Part shown: positions 9,085 through 19,377 of the stretch, one piece after another
How positions within the stretch are numbered: the first letter of the stretch is position 1
How the letters are laid out: every line of letters begins with the position of its first letter
Source of the DNA: Psychrobacter sp.
GTDB lineage: Bacteria > Pseudomonadota > Gammaproteobacteria > Pseudomonadales > Moraxellaceae
Assembly: GCF_030454045.1 (NCBI RefSeq)
Contig: NZ_JAKDJE010000005.1
Span: 9,319 to 73,318 of the forward strand
Length of the DNA: 64,000 nt
Reading direction: 5' to 3'
Made by a program: the position numbers and the translations under genes
The notes under the pieces: model-generated
What the model was told of the DNA's origin: nothing
What the model saw: the letters and a program-made list of their open reading frames with translations, nothing else
The model's database searches: none

Positions 9085-11949
9085 TTAGGGTATAAAGCTT
9101 TGTAGAACGGTTTCTAGATCCTTTTTACGGATAGGCTTGGATAAAAACTCATCCATTCCCACTTGCATGCACGCCTTGCGATCCTCTTCTGTATTATTTG
9201 CCGTTAGCGCGATGATAGGAATGTCATCTCCTTGTGCTCGTATTGCCTGAGTGGCCTGCAATCCATCCATGATGGGCATCCGGCAATCCATAAGGATCAA
9301 TGAAATCTCTTCACGCTGGCCTGCCAATATATCAAGGGCTTGCTGTCCATCTTCTGCAACCATACTACGATAGCCAATTTTGCTCAGCATTTTGCAGGCA
9401 ATCTTTTGATTGGTCGGGCTGTCCTCGACCACAAGTATGAGAGGCAGTGCGGTTTGAGTGCTCGTCTCTTGAGTATTTTTCTCATTCACATCCTCTTGAC
9501 CCTGCTGTGTTTGAGAGAGCTTTTGTCTGGCAGGCAGGGTCAAGCGCATAAGCTCAGAGAGTAATAGCGCACTGTCTAGCGGCTTGGTCAGATAACCATC
9601 ACACTGATCGAGCAATACTGATGGTATGCGGCGCTCAGGCTTCATGCTAAACAGTATTTTGGGTAATGAGGTATTTGCTACTAAGCTATCTAAGGCTTGA
9701 CGTCTATCTATATTGGTGGCGATGTGCTGACCACTTGGTACATATGTCTCTATTAGATCGGATGAATCGTTTAACAACGAATTTTGCGCGTCGTCTGAGC
9801 GGTCCGTGTTGAGCGCGTCCTCAACTAAAATGGTACTCGTATCATAGTACTCATAATCTAGTAGTAATAGAGGGGCTAAGCGGTGCTTTTCTTTACTCAG
9901 GCGCTCTGTTAATTGCTCTATCGTTGCTAAGTCTACAGAGGTGTAAATAGTCGCGGATATTGCTAGATGCTCACAGAGACGCTGTAGGTGCTCTGCAACC
10001 AGTGGCTGATGCACCACAGCGATAAGACAGATATGAGCTAAGTGCTGACTAGGATGATACACGGGTTGATAGTGCGGGCGTTGACAAGGCAGGTATAGGT
10101 TGAAGACACTGCCCTCATTGACTGTACTTGTCAATTCAATAAACCCACCTAATAATCGCGCGAAGCTATTAACATTTTTGAGACCCAGTCCGGTATCGAG
10201 AACATTTTGCACGATTGGATTGGGCTCTTGGTGGCGCGGCTTATTTAAGTATGACGATAACTGATGCTGCTTGGCAGAGGTGATCCCGATACCCGTGTCC
10301 TGCACACTAAAGCGCACCCAGCAATTTGTCTCAGTGGCGGTGCTATTTTGATTGATAGCGTGCAAAGTCTCTTTGCTTGTCTCTGTCATCTGATCATAGT
10401 CGACTGCTTCGATGATGAGTGCGACATGACCGAAAGGGGTGAATTTTACGGCGTTATGCAATAAATTTAGTAAGGTTTGCCGCAGGCGACCGTCATCAGT
10501 ATCGATGGCGCGAGGACAATTAGGGGAAAAAAAGTAAATCAGCTCCAGTCCTTTTTGCCGTACGTTACTGACTACTAGCTCATTCACTTCTTGACCAAGC
10601 TTATAAATATCGACAGGCTCAATATTCAAACGGTTTTTTCTCACTTCAATATTGCCAATGTGCAGAGTCTCATTGAGCGCAGTAAGCATACTATGACTGG
10701 TGGTAATCAGTGTGTCTAATGTTTTATTTTGTCTGGTATTCAACGTGTTCGGATCAATTGGCTCGAGGATATCGATCATCGCTTCTAGCGGGATACGTAA
10801 TTTATGACCGATGGCAAATTTGAGCTCATTGAACTCATCAAGCTTTTGCTGTAGTTGTTTGTTTTGCTGCTGCAATTGCTCGTTTTGATTGACAAGCTCA
10901 TTAATATTATTTAGAAGTGCAGTGAATCCATGAATCTGTCCGTGCTCACCAAACCATGGTGTGATATGTAGCTGGTAGGCCTGTTTGTTTTCTATTCCAT
11001 AGACAATGACGGTACGTGATACTCGTAAATTTTCTAGAGTCTGTAGTGCTTGCTGAGTGGTGTCATCTTTGCCCACAAAAAAGTCAGTGAGCTCATAACT
11101 TTGGTCATTTTTGGCAGCGGGCATAAATGCTTTTTCAAAGCGTTGGTTGTAAAAGCTAATCTGGCCATGGCGTACGCTCATCAGCATGGGCAGCGGTGCT
11201 TGATCAACCAAGCGCTCCAAGCGATGTTGCAAGGTTTTGATACGGCGATAGTCATTATGCAGCTGATAGCTCACTCGGCTCAGCGCATGTCCCAAAAGTA
11301 AAAACTCTCTAGTGGATCTTTTCTGTAAAAAAGGGGAGGGTGTATAAGTCTCCCTTGCATGAGTGCTCAAATTGTCGGTATAAACCAGCAATTGCTCCCA
11401 GTTGGTTCGACGATTGAGCATATAAAATAATGCAATAAAGAAAAGCAGGAAGGCGATCACAAGTGGCAGCCAGTAGCGGTACGAGGTCCAATTGACTATC
11501 AACGGCTCGTGGCGAAAAGTAATATAAATCTGATGCCCACTTTCTAGCTGAATGATTCCTGTCAGATCATTATTACTAACCTGATACGCACTTTGGTTAC
11601 TGCTATTAGCGCTCGCCGCACTAAGGGTTGGCAATGTTATGGTCGAAAAATCCGTTTCGTTCGGACGAGTTTTACGATGAATATAGGTTTGCCCAGATGG
11701 CATCATCAAAATAAGATGATAACTGATATGGTCAAACGCGGGTTGTCCTAAAATCTTTTCTATTTCTACATCGATAGGGGCGGCGTGCTCAAATATGCTG
11801 TGCTCTAATGAGTGAAACGTATCGATACTGTGTTGTTCACTACGATGCTTGATCACATCAAACAAGGTAACGTAATACATCAATAGCATCGCCAGTAAGG
11901 TCAATGCATAAAAGATCAATAAGCGCTGTAAGGACTTAAACTGCTGCAT
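9085..11949 (-). CDS. Hybrid sensor histidine kinase / response regulator (GacS/BarA-like layout)
   Basis: A membrane sensor kinase of 954 residues. There is a transmembrane segment near residues 9-29, a periplasmic sensor of about 130 residues, a second segment (YWLPLVIAFLLFFIALFYML), a PAS-like region, a coiled coil (NEQLQQQNKQLQQKLDE), a HisKA-like helix, a HATPase domain with an N box (LLNLLHNAVKF) and G boxes (DTGIGIT, DTGLGL), a degenerate receiver-like stretch, and a typical C-terminal receiver (ILVVEDSPTNQ, LILMDCRMPIMDG). The H box reads GHKLRIPLEAM instead of SHELRTPL, but the histidine is present. No Hpt domain is seen, so phosphotransfer would need a separate protein. The gene stands alone and its stimulus is unknown. 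Confidence 0.85.
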   Translation of the reverse strand: MQQFKSLQRLLIFYALTLLAMLLMYYVTLFDVIKHRSEQHSIDTFHSLEHSIFEHAAPIDVEIEKILGQPAFDHISYHLILMMPSGQTYIHRKTRPNETDFSTITLPTLSAASANSSNQSAYQVSNNDLTGIIQLESGHQIYITFRHEPLIVNWTSYRYWLPLVIAFLLFFIALFYMLNRRTNWEQLLVYTDNLSTHARETYTPSPFLQKRSTREFLLLGHALSRVSYQLHNDYRRIKTLQHRLERLVDQAPLPMLMSVRHGQISFYNQRFEKAFMPAAKNDQSYELTDFFVGKDDTTQQALQTLENLRVSRTVIVYGIENKQAYQLHITPWFGEHGQIHGFTALLNNINELVNQNEQLQQQNKQLQQKLDEFNELKFAIGHKLRIPLEAMIDILEPIDPNTLNTRQNKTLDTLITTSHSMLTALNETLHIGNIEVRKNRLNIEPVDIYKLGQEVNELVVSNVRQKGLELIYFFSPNCPRAIDTDDGRLRQTLLNLLHNAVKFTPFGHVALIIEAVDYDQMTETSKETLHAINQNSTATETNCWVRFSVQDTGIGITSAKQHQLSSYLNKPRHQEPNPIVQNVLDTGLGLKNVNSFARLLGGFIELTSTVNEGSVFNLYLPCQRPHYQPVYHPSQHLAHICLIAVVHQPLVAEHLQRLCEHLAISATIYTSVDLATIEQLTERLSKEKHRLAPLLLLDYEYYDTSTILVEDALNTDRSDDAQNSLLNDSSDLIETYVPSGQHIATNIDRRQALDSLVANTSLPKILFSMKPERRIPSVLLDQCDGYLTKPLDSALLLSELMRLTLPARQKLSQTQQGQEDVNEKNTQETSTQTALPLILVVEDSPTNQKIACKMLSKIGYRSMVAEDGQQALDILAGQREEISLILMDCRMPIMDGLQATQAIRAQGDDIPIIALTANNTEEDRKACMQVGMDEFLSKPIRKKDLETVLQSFIP

Positions 11950-12278
11950 GAGAACATGGCCCTATATCGACGTAATAACATACCGTGAAATCATAATGAT
12001 TTTTTATAGTAACTGATTTTTCAAAGTCTTAGCATCAAAGACTCGACTTTAACGACTTGTATCCATTGTTTGTAGCAACATGATAGTGGCTGATTTATAG
12101 AGCAATGCTGACAAGGTCTTTTTATTCTATAAAAAGTTCTACAAAGAGAGCAATGAGTGTTTTTACTTTATAAAGAGAGAAGCGTCACGAGGCACACTGG
12201 GTTGAGACTACCACAATTATGGCACAACATCGTAAACTCACCTATAATGGGCAAATTAACCTTATATAATGCAGAACT
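11950..12278. other. Kinase-fmt divergent spacer
   Basis: A 329-bp spacer between divergent genes. A TATAAT at 12243-12248, 30 bp before fmt, is a plausible -10 element for fmt, but I see no convincing -35. Nothing else is recognisable. Confidence 0.35.
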
Positions 12279-13364
12279 ATGACGATAACGACTGCCCCCT
12301 CTGATGCCGCTATACATAACAACAAACCATTTGCCAAGCGACTGAGAGTCGTGTTTGCAGGCACGCCTGAGTTTGCTGCGGTGAGCCTAGAAGCGCTTAT
12401 CAATCAGCAAGACACCCTAAATATCGACATTGTCGCTGTTTATACCCAGCCGGATCGCAAAGCAGGACGCGGCCAAAAATTATCAGCCTCTGCTGTCAAA
12501 GAAGTGGCCTTGGCAAACGATATCGTGGTTGAGCAGCCAGTCACCTTTAAAAAATCCAGCACTGAAGGTATGGCCGCTAGGCAAACCCTGCGTAGCTATC
12601 AGCCAGATCTTATGATTGTCGCCGCTTACGGTTTGATTTTACCTATTGGTGTATTAAACACGCCGACCCATGGATGTTTGAATATTCATGCCTCGTTATT
12701 GCCGCGTTGGCGCGGTGCAGCGCCTATCCACCGCGCGCTATTGGCGGGCGATGAGGAGACCGGTATCACCATCATGCAGATGGATAAAGGGCTTGATACG
12801 GGTGATATGCTCTATAAAACGAGCGCCAGTATCGCATCTGATGAGACGGCAGCGAGCCTACACGACAAGATGGCAGAGCTTGGGGCGACGGCTATCGCCA
12901 CCGTACTAAAAGATTTGTCACATTACCAAGCACAGGCCGTTGTCCAAGACGACAATCAGGCAAATTATGCAGAAAAGTTGGTGAAAACCGAAGGGGAGGT
13001 TGATTGGTCGCAGCCTGCCGCTACGATTGAGCGTCAAATCCGTGGTCTGACCCCGTGGCCAGGTGCTTATACTTTTCTAAATGGGCAACGCGTCAAAATA
13101 CTCGCGGCACTACCCATTAATACCACACAAAAAACTGACAAGCCTGCGGGCACGGTCGTGAGTGTGGGACGCAAAGCCATCTTAGTCGCTTGTGGTCAAG
13201 AGACTGGACAACCAGATAGTCATGGCGCTCATGACGAGCAATTGAGCAACACATTAGCCATCACCCGTTTACAGTTCGCTGGCGGTAAGCCCATGACGGC
13301 GGAGCAGCTTTGTCATGGTAATCAGTTGAATGATGGTGATCAATTCACGACAGAATCTAAATAG
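12279..13364 (+). CDS. fmt: Methionyl-tRNA formyltransferase
   Basis: Fmt formylates Met-tRNAfMet with 10-formyl-THF for translation initiation. The catalytic formyltransferase domain shows VFAGTPEFAAVSLEAL, the HASLLPRWRGAAPIHRA signature with catalytic Asn/His, and GITIMQMDKGLDTGDM; the C-terminal OB-like tRNA-binding domain follows from about residue 210. At 361 residues it is longer than the usual 315, mainly through an N-terminal leader and a polar insertion near residue 310. It is paired with rsmB downstream, as in most proteobacteria. Confidence 0.95.
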   Translation: MTITTAPSDAAIHNNKPFAKRLRVVFAGTPEFAAVSLEALINQQDTLNIDIVAVYTQPDRKAGRGQKLSASAVKEVALANDIVVEQPVTFKKSSTEGMAARQTLRSYQPDLMIVAAYGLILPIGVLNTPTHGCLNIHASLLPRWRGAAPIHRALLAGDEETGITIMQMDKGLDTGDMLYKTSASIASDETAASLHDKMAELGATAIATVLKDLSHYQAQAVVQDDNQANYAEKLVKTEGEVDWSQPAATIERQIRGLTPWPGAYTFLNGQRVKILAALPINTTQKTDKPAGTVVSVGRKAILVACGQETGQPDSHGAHDEQLSNTLAITRLQFAGGKPMTAEQLCHGNQLNDGDQFTTESK

Positions 13365-13444
13365 CTTTATCCAAATAGTTTTTACGACATTTAACCCTAC
13401 TGGCATAAGACGCGATCGATCAGACGTCAAGGAAACACAACTTC

Positions 13445-15031
13445 ATGAGACAAACCAACAGCGCGTCTAGAAACAATACACCTAGAAACAATAAGCTTAA
13501 ACCGTCAAGCAATCTGATTATGAACGGTAGCGTACGTGTGCGCGTGATTCGTACGCTCATTGCTATCCAAAACGGTCAGTCACTCGCAAGCGTGCTTGAT
13601 CCTTTGCTGAACAGTCTACATGATGGTGATAAAGGTTTTGCGCATGCGTTATTGCTCACGACACTGCGCCAATGGTATGCGCTGGCGCGTCTGCTCGACA
13701 CGCTTGCGGACAACCCAATTGACGAGGTCGAAGTCCGTACCACGATTCAAGTAGGTTTGGTGCAGTTGCTATATCTGGAAGTGGCAGATCATGCCGCGAT
13801 TCACGAAACCGTTGAAGCGGCAAAAGAGATTCAGTTCGCGCATGCGACGGGTCTCATCAATGCCATCTTGCGCAAAGTGGCCAAAAACCCAAGCAAGTTT
13901 CGCAAGAAATGCAATAAAAAGCACAGCTTGCCAAACTGGCTGGCCTATCAGCTTAAGCAAGATTGGAGTGAGCAGTATGATGCGCTGACCCAAGGCTTAC
14001 GCCAAGCGGCACCGATGTTTTTGCGGGTCAATAGTACAGTGACCTCGATAGCGGATTATCAACAAACACTGTATGGCGCAGAAATCGATGCAGATGTGGT
14101 GGAGCTGACCAGCGGTTTGCAATTGGCAGACTTACCAGAGTCCTCCGCAACGACGCTGTCTACCGAAGGGTTAAGATTACATCAAAGCACAGCGGTCAAT
14201 GCTTTGCCGCATTTTTCTGACGGTATCGCCAGCGTACAAGACATGCATGCTCAGCTTGCGGCACCCATCATTAATCAAGTATTGATGGCAAAGCTTAGCG
14301 CTGAAAAATCAGATATGGAAACTACGAATAACGAGATACACATTCTAGATGCTTGCGCCGCCCCGGGTGGCAAGCTTGCCCATTGGTTGGAGCTGCTCAG
14401 CTCAAATGACTCTTCATCGTTGTTTCACGTGAAACAAGGCGATATAGCAGCGAAACCTTTAGCTTCTACCATTAAGCTGACCGCTATCGATAACGAAGCG
14501 CCGCGTATCGAGCGTATTTATGACAACTTGCAGCGTCTTAATCTAAAGCAGCAAGATCTGGAGCAGACCGACAAAAATATTGCCCTTAATATTGTCTGTG
14601 CTGATGCCACCAGATGGCAGCTTAGCAAAAACAAAAAGGCGGCAACCAACGAGCCGGTATTTGATGCGATATTATTGGACTCACCCTGTACCGCGACGGG
14701 CGTGATTCGCCGTCATCCTGATATCAGTATTTTGCGTAGTGAAGAAGACATTGAGCAAACAGCCTTATTGCAAGCTGACATCCTGCATAACCTATGGCCA
14801 CAGCTCAAGGTTGGTGGTTATCTGCTTTATGTGACATGCTCTATCTTAAAGCAAGAAAACGTGGCGCAAATGCAAGACTTTATGAGCCATCATAATGATG
14901 CGGTAGCGATTGAGTTTACTGAGGACTGCAATTGGGGTATTGCCCAAGCGATTGGTCGTCAATGCTTACCGATTGATAGCGAGAGCGGCGATGGTTTTTA
15001 TTATGCGCTGTTACAGAAGACTGCTGAATAA
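13445..15031 (+). CDS. rsmB: 16S rRNA (cytosine-967-C5)-methyltransferase RsmB
   Basis: RsmB uses S-adenosylmethionine to methylate C967 of 16S rRNA. It has an N-terminal NusB-like helical domain (about residues 25-170) and a Rossmann methyltransferase domain with the SAM motif DACAAPGGKLAHW, the PC motif LDSPCTATGVIRRHPD and the TC motif VTCSILKQEN, which carry the two catalytic cysteines. At 528 residues it is about 90 longer than E. coli RsmB; the extra is low-complexity N-terminal sequence and loops. A consensus parS site sits in the coding sequence for residues 326-331. Confidence 0.94.
   Translation: MRQTNSASRNNTPRNNKLKPSSNLIMNGSVRVRVIRTLIAIQNGQSLASVLDPLLNSLHDGDKGFAHALLLTTLRQWYALARLLDTLADNPIDEVEVRTTIQVGLVQLLYLEVADHAAIHETVEAAKEIQFAHATGLINAILRKVAKNPSKFRKKCNKKHSLPNWLAYQLKQDWSEQYDALTQGLRQAAPMFLRVNSTVTSIADYQQTLYGAEIDADVVELTSGLQLADLPESSATTLSTEGLRLHQSTAVNALPHFSDGIASVQDMHAQLAAPIINQVLMAKLSAEKSDMETTNNEIHILDACAAPGGKLAHWLELLSSNDSSSLFHVKQGDIAAKPLASTIKLTAIDNEAPRIERIYDNLQRLNLKQQDLEQTDKNIALNIVCADATRWQLSKNKKAATNEPVFDAILLDSPCTATGVIRRHPDISILRSEEDIEQTALLQADILHNLWPQLKVGGYLLYVTCSILKQENVAQMQDFMSHHNDAVAIEFTEDCNWGIAQAIGRQCLPIDSESGDGFYYALLQKTAE
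14421..14436. promoter_or_regulatory. parS: Consensus parS site (in rsmB)
   Basis: TGTTTCACGTGAAACA, an exact match to the bacterial ParB-binding consensus. It encodes part of a loop between conserved motifs of RsmB, where sequence is free to vary. Confidence 0.92.
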
Positions 15032-15077
15032 ACCGTTTTTAACGATTGAATAATATTATTGTAGACAGGACACTCTA

Positions 15078-16499
15078 ATGAAATATATCAGTACCCGTGG
15101 TCAGACAGCGCCAATGGATTTTAGCGACGTACTATTGATGGGGCTTGCGCCAGATGGCGGCTTGATGCTGCCTGAGCATTACCCGACCGTTGACGGCGCT
15201 GTCCTTGATGAGTGGCGTACGCTGAGCTATCCAGAGCTGGCACTTGCGATTATGCAGCGCTTTGCGACGGACATTCCTTACGCGGATCTAAAGGACATCA
15301 TCGAACGCACCTATACCGCTGACGTTTTTGGCAGTGACGACATCGTGCCTGTCCGTAAGCTCGAAGATGACTTATATATTTTAGGATTGTCAAACGGCCC
15401 AACGCTGGCGTTTAAAGACGTGGCCATGCAGTTCTTGGGCAATGCCTTTGAATATGTGCTCAAGCAAAAAGGGGCGCGTATTACCATTATCGGCGCGACC
15501 AGTGGCGACACGGGTAGTGCAGCTGAGTATGCCCTGCGCGGTAAAGAAAACGTCGAAGTCTTTATGCTGTCACCACATGGCAAAATGAGCGAGTTTCAGC
15601 GCGCACAAATGTACAGCTTAAGCGATGACAATATTCATAATATCGCCATCGACGGCATGTTTGATGATTGTCAGGATATCGTCAAAGCGCTGCAACAAGA
15701 TGCTGACTTTAAAGCGCAGTATGACTTGGGCACGGTCAACTCTATCAACTGGGGTCGCATCCTCGCGCAGATCGTTTATTATTTTAAAGCCTATTTTGCG
15801 GTGACTACAAGCAATGATGAAAAAGTCAGCTTTAGCGTGCCGTCAGGTAACTTTGGTAATATTTGCGCTGGTCACATCGCTCGCGAAATGGGATTGCCCG
15901 TTGAGCGCTTGATTGTTGCCACCAACGAAAACGATGTCCTCAATGACTTCTTCAATCAAGGGGCTTATCAGCCGCGTCCTACTGACAAAACGTATGTCAC
16001 TTCAAGTCCATCAATGGATATCTCAAAAGCCTCAAACTTTGAACGTTTTGTTTACTTGTTGCTGGATAAAGACAGCGCACGCGTTCATGAGTTATTTGAC
16101 GGTGTAAAATCAGGTCAAGGGTTTGACTTATCTGATTTGATGGAGGCGGTCAATACGCGTTATGGCTTTGCTGCTGGCAAGTCAACACACAACGATCGCC
16201 TAGCTACTATTAAAGCGTTGTATGAGCAATATGACGAGCTGGTTGATCCGCATACAGCTGACGGTATCAAGGTTGCCAAAGAATTGCAGCGTGAGGATGA
16301 GGTGATTGTCTGTGCAGAGACGGCCTTGCCTGTTAAATTTGCAGACACTATTGTTGAAGCAGTAGGACAAATCGACATCGAGCGTCCAGCACATACCGAA
16401 GGGTTAGAGAGCTTGCCGCAACATGTGACAGTACTGGACAATGATGCGGCATTGGTCGCTGAGCAAATTCGTCAGCATATTGCGCCAAACCCCGCTTAG
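15078..16499 (+). CDS. thrC: Threonine synthase
   Basis: ThrC converts O-phosphohomoserine to threonine with PLP. The protein begins MKYISTRGQTAPMDFSDVLL, typical of the proteobacterial type, with the PLP lysine in TLAFKDVAMQFLGN and the phosphate-binding GATSGDTGSAAEYAL. The 473 residues match the family. It stands 46 bp after rsmB and is probably transcribed separately; the hom gene that often precedes it is not here. Confidence 0.96.
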   Translation: MKYISTRGQTAPMDFSDVLLMGLAPDGGLMLPEHYPTVDGAVLDEWRTLSYPELALAIMQRFATDIPYADLKDIIERTYTADVFGSDDIVPVRKLEDDLYILGLSNGPTLAFKDVAMQFLGNAFEYVLKQKGARITIIGATSGDTGSAAEYALRGKENVEVFMLSPHGKMSEFQRAQMYSLSDDNIHNIAIDGMFDDCQDIVKALQQDADFKAQYDLGTVNSINWGRILAQIVYYFKAYFAVTTSNDEKVSFSVPSGNFGNICAGHIAREMGLPVERLIVATNENDVLNDFFNQGAYQPRPTDKTYVTSSPSMDISKASNFERFVYLLLDKDSARVHELFDGVKSGQGFDLSDLMEAVNTRYGFAAGKSTHNDRLATIKALYEQYDELVDPHTADGIKVAKELQREDEVIVCAETALPVKFADTIVEAVGQIDIERPAHTEGLESLPQHVTVLDNDAALVAEQIRQHIAPNPA

Positions 16500-16823
16500 A
16501 GGGTCAAGGGTTTTAAGTTTATTTCTGATCCAGAATAAGGTTCGTATAAAGGTTACACCATTGTAATAAAGTGTTTATGATTGTGTTATGGTATAGATAA
16601 TTGTAGTATTAGAAACAGCGTCGGTGAGCCATCATGCTGCTAGACGCTTTTTTGGAATATTTCTAGCCAATTATACTGAACAGCTGCCCTATCGTTGTTA
16701 TGATAAAATCACCTATAAACTACTGATAATATAAATTATTTTTATAAAATAATTTGTATATTTGGTAAAAAACGAGTGTGGTTTATTGTGACCGAAACAG
16801 TGGTACCTATTGTGGATATAACG
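16500..16823. other. thrC - LysM protein spacer
   Basis: About 320 bp without a gene. An in-frame extension of the downstream ORF to 16776 is possible but would put residues ahead of a clear signal peptide. The stretch is AT-rich near 16730-16760; no specific element is recognisable. Confidence 0.3.
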
Positions 16824-17933
16824 ATGAAGATGAGCTTAAAAAAGACAGCAAAAGCACTGGCAAAAGGATTATTAGTTACAACATTTAGCAGTGCCATGTT
16901 GATGACCACAGCCCACGCCAATAATCCACCACCTACCATAAAAGCAGATGCACCCAATCGCTATATTGTCAAAAAAGGCGATACGCTATGGGACATCTCA
17001 GGGCGCTATCTGGACAGTCCATGGCGCTGGAAAGAGATCTGGGCCACTAATAAGCAAATCAAAAATCCAAACCTCATTTATCCCGATGACATTCTTATTC
17101 TGTGTGTCATTCAGGGCAAGACTTTGGTAGGGGTTGATACTGGTGAGGGCTGTGCAGGTATTGAAAAGCAGCTAACAGGTAATGTGGTTGCCAGCACCGT
17201 CGCGATCACCTCGACTGCTAATAGTATCCCGCCTGTACCATGGTCTGCTATTCAGCATTGGCTGGATAAAACCCTCATTGTAAATCCAGAAGATTTCAAC
17301 ACTACTCCTTATATTTTGGCATCCAAAAACCGCAATCTAATCACCGCAAGCGGGGATAAAGTCTATGCCAAAGGCGTCCCGCTTATCGTGGGTCAGCGCT
17401 ACGGGGTATACCGTGAGGGTGACCTATATGTGGATCCCAAAACTCAAGAGGTTATCGGCCTAGAAGTCACACAAGTCGCGACTGGCCTAGTAACATCCAC
17501 AGAAACCAATGGCGTCACTAGCCTGCAGCTGACGGACAGCTACGACAAAGAAGTGCGTGAAGGCGATCGCGTGTTTGTCGAGCTAGACAACGCTATCCCA
17601 CCTGTCTTTTATCCAACCCCTGCCAACGTCAGCCGTGGTGGTAAGATTGTGCGAGTGATGGATTCCATCAGCTCCGCTGCCAAAGGCAGTGTGGTGGCAA
17701 TTAATTTAGGCAGTCTACAAGGTGCCAAGCCAGGTGATGTGTTGACTGTTTATCAAAAAGGCCCGCTGGTCAGGGACGTAAGAGACAATGACATGCCAGT
17801 ACGCTTACCCAATGAGCCAAGCGGTACAGTGATGGTTTTCAATACCTTTGATCATATCAGCTATGCTTACGTACTGGACTCTGAGCTACCACTCAATGTG
17901 GGTGATCAGCTATTACCGCCTCCTTATTTATAA
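16824..17933 (+). CDS. Secreted LysM-domain protein
   Basis: A probable periplasmic peptidoglycan-binding protein. From ATG 16824 (MKMSLKKTAKALAKG) there is a clean Sec signal peptide with a likely cut after TTAHA. A LysM domain follows (YIVKKGDTLWDISGRYLDSP, then WKEIWATNKQIKNPNLIYPDD). The remaining 270 residues are a beta-rich region of unknown function. Placement just before dprA is conserved in gammaproteobacteria, where the LysM protein sits next to the dprA-tsaC pair. Enzyme activity is not indicated. Confidence 0.85.
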   Translation: MKMSLKKTAKALAKGLLVTTFSSAMLMTTAHANNPPPTIKADAPNRYIVKKGDTLWDISGRYLDSPWRWKEIWATNKQIKNPNLIYPDDILILCVIQGKTLVGVDTGEGCAGIEKQLTGNVVASTVAITSTANSIPPVPWSAIQHWLDKTLIVNPEDFNTTPYILASKNRNLITASGDKVYAKGVPLIVGQRYGVYREGDLYVDPKTQEVIGLEVTQVATGLVTSTETNGVTSLQLTDSYDKEVREGDRVFVELDNAIPPVFYPTPANVSRGGKIVRVMDSISSAAKGSVVAINLGSLQGAKPGDVLTVYQKGPLVRDVRDNDMPVRLPNEPSGTVMVFNTFDHISYAYVLDSELPLNVGDQLLPPPYL

Positions 17934-17988
17934 ATGTATCAGGCTCTTTAGAGCGTGCCACTAGCTTGATTCTGCGAGACAGACGACC

Positions 17989-19242
17989 ATGACGGCAGTC
18001 ACTAAGCCCCTATCTGATAATCAGCGCGCCATATTGGCGCTATGGTATGAGGTGAATGCATCATTGTCTGCTTATCATAAGCTCATAACGACTTATGGTG
18101 ATGCGCAGCTTGCTTGGCAGGCTACAGTAGGCGCTTGGAAGCAGTTAGGACTTCATCATACCCATCTCAAACGCCATGAACAGCCAGAGCAGACGTGTGC
18201 TAGTATCGAGAAAATCCAGCAAGCACTTACAGACGGTCGCTACGGTCTATTGTTTGCCGATCAGCCTGATTATCCTGCTCAGCTTATTCATATTTATGAT
18301 CCGCCGCCCTTGTTGTTTTTTCGAGGAAATAGCGCGCGTCTGCAGCAAGCCCAAATTGCCATCGTGGGTAGTCGAAAACCCACCACACATGCACAAAAAA
18401 TCACCTTTGATATGGCGCAATATCTGGCACAGGCAGGGTATGTGATCACGAGTGGTCTGGCGATAGGGGTGGATAAAAGGGCACACTTGGGGGCGTTGGC
18501 ACAAACCGATTCTGATTATAAAGGCCGCACGATCGGCGTGATGGGAACAGGGATTGATGTACACTATCCCAATCACCGCGATCAATTATTTGCTCAAATT
18601 GTCGAGCAAGGCGGCTGCATTGTAAGTGAGCTACTACCGCATACACAGCCGCATAAGCATACTTTCCCGCGTCGCAATCGTTTGGTGGCGGGGCTGAGTC
18701 TGGCCACTATTGTGACCGAGGCCACGATTAAAAGTGGCTCGCTCATCACCGCTCGTTTGACCTCAGAGCAGGGCAAGCAAGTCTTTGCCATTCCAAGCCA
18801 TATTGATAATAGTAATGCAGAAGGCTGCCATCATTTGATACGTGAGGGCGCGACGTTGATTTATCATCCTCAGCAAGTGCTAGAAGATGTCAATGGTCAA
18901 CTCGATTATGATCGTCGATCATGTAGACAAAAGGAGGCAACGATGCGCTCTGATAAGTCTCAGTCGGACGTTCGCCATCCCTTCGCTGTGTCAAATATAG
19001 ACAAACGCTCGCTTACCGCGCATAGTGAGCAAAAATCTACTAATATAAAATCTAGCCGTAGTGAGGTTATTGTACCTGAGCATTTGACCGACATTTATGA
19101 GCGTCTTGACTGGCACGGACAGGACTTAGATGCGCTGATTATCGCAACCAAACTATCCGCGCCACAGCTCATTGGTCAGCTAATGGAGCTTGAGCTGATG
19201 GGTGTCATCACTGTGCAGGGCGGACGTTACTTGCGCGTGTAG
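17989..19242 (+). CDS. dprA: DNA-processing protein DprA (Smf)
   Basis: DprA loads RecA on incoming single-stranded DNA during natural transformation. The Rossmann core shows IAIVGSRKPTTHAQ, TSGLAIGVDKRAHLGAL, IGVMGTGIDVHYPN and FPRRNRLVAGLS. A low-complexity linker of about 60 residues separates it from a C-terminal winged-helix domain (LDWHGQDLDALIIATKLSA). The length of 417 exceeds the common 360-380 because of the linker. Natural competence is well known in Moraxellaceae, and the broken comM later in this window bears on the same process. Confidence 0.94.
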   Translation: MTAVTKPLSDNQRAILALWYEVNASLSAYHKLITTYGDAQLAWQATVGAWKQLGLHHTHLKRHEQPEQTCASIEKIQQALTDGRYGLLFADQPDYPAQLIHIYDPPPLLFFRGNSARLQQAQIAIVGSRKPTTHAQKITFDMAQYLAQAGYVITSGLAIGVDKRAHLGALAQTDSDYKGRTIGVMGTGIDVHYPNHRDQLFAQIVEQGGCIVSELLPHTQPHKHTFPRRNRLVAGLSLATIVTEATIKSGSLITARLTSEQGKQVFAIPSHIDNSNAEGCHHLIREGATLIYHPQQVLEDVNGQLDYDRRSCRQKEATMRSDKSQSDVRHPFAVSNIDKRSLTAHSEQKSTNIKSSRSEVIVPEHLTDIYERLDWHGQDLDALIIATKLSAPQLIGQLMELELMGVITVQGGRYLRV

Positions 19243-19377
19243 CTTAGCGTGTATAATCACTGCATAGTGATAAGTGAATAGAGACAAGTAGAATGCATGT
19301 CTAAATATCGCTATCTGAGTCAAGCCTTGTCTTGTGCTATCATTAAGTTCTATAACCTAGCATGAAACATTGAAGTT

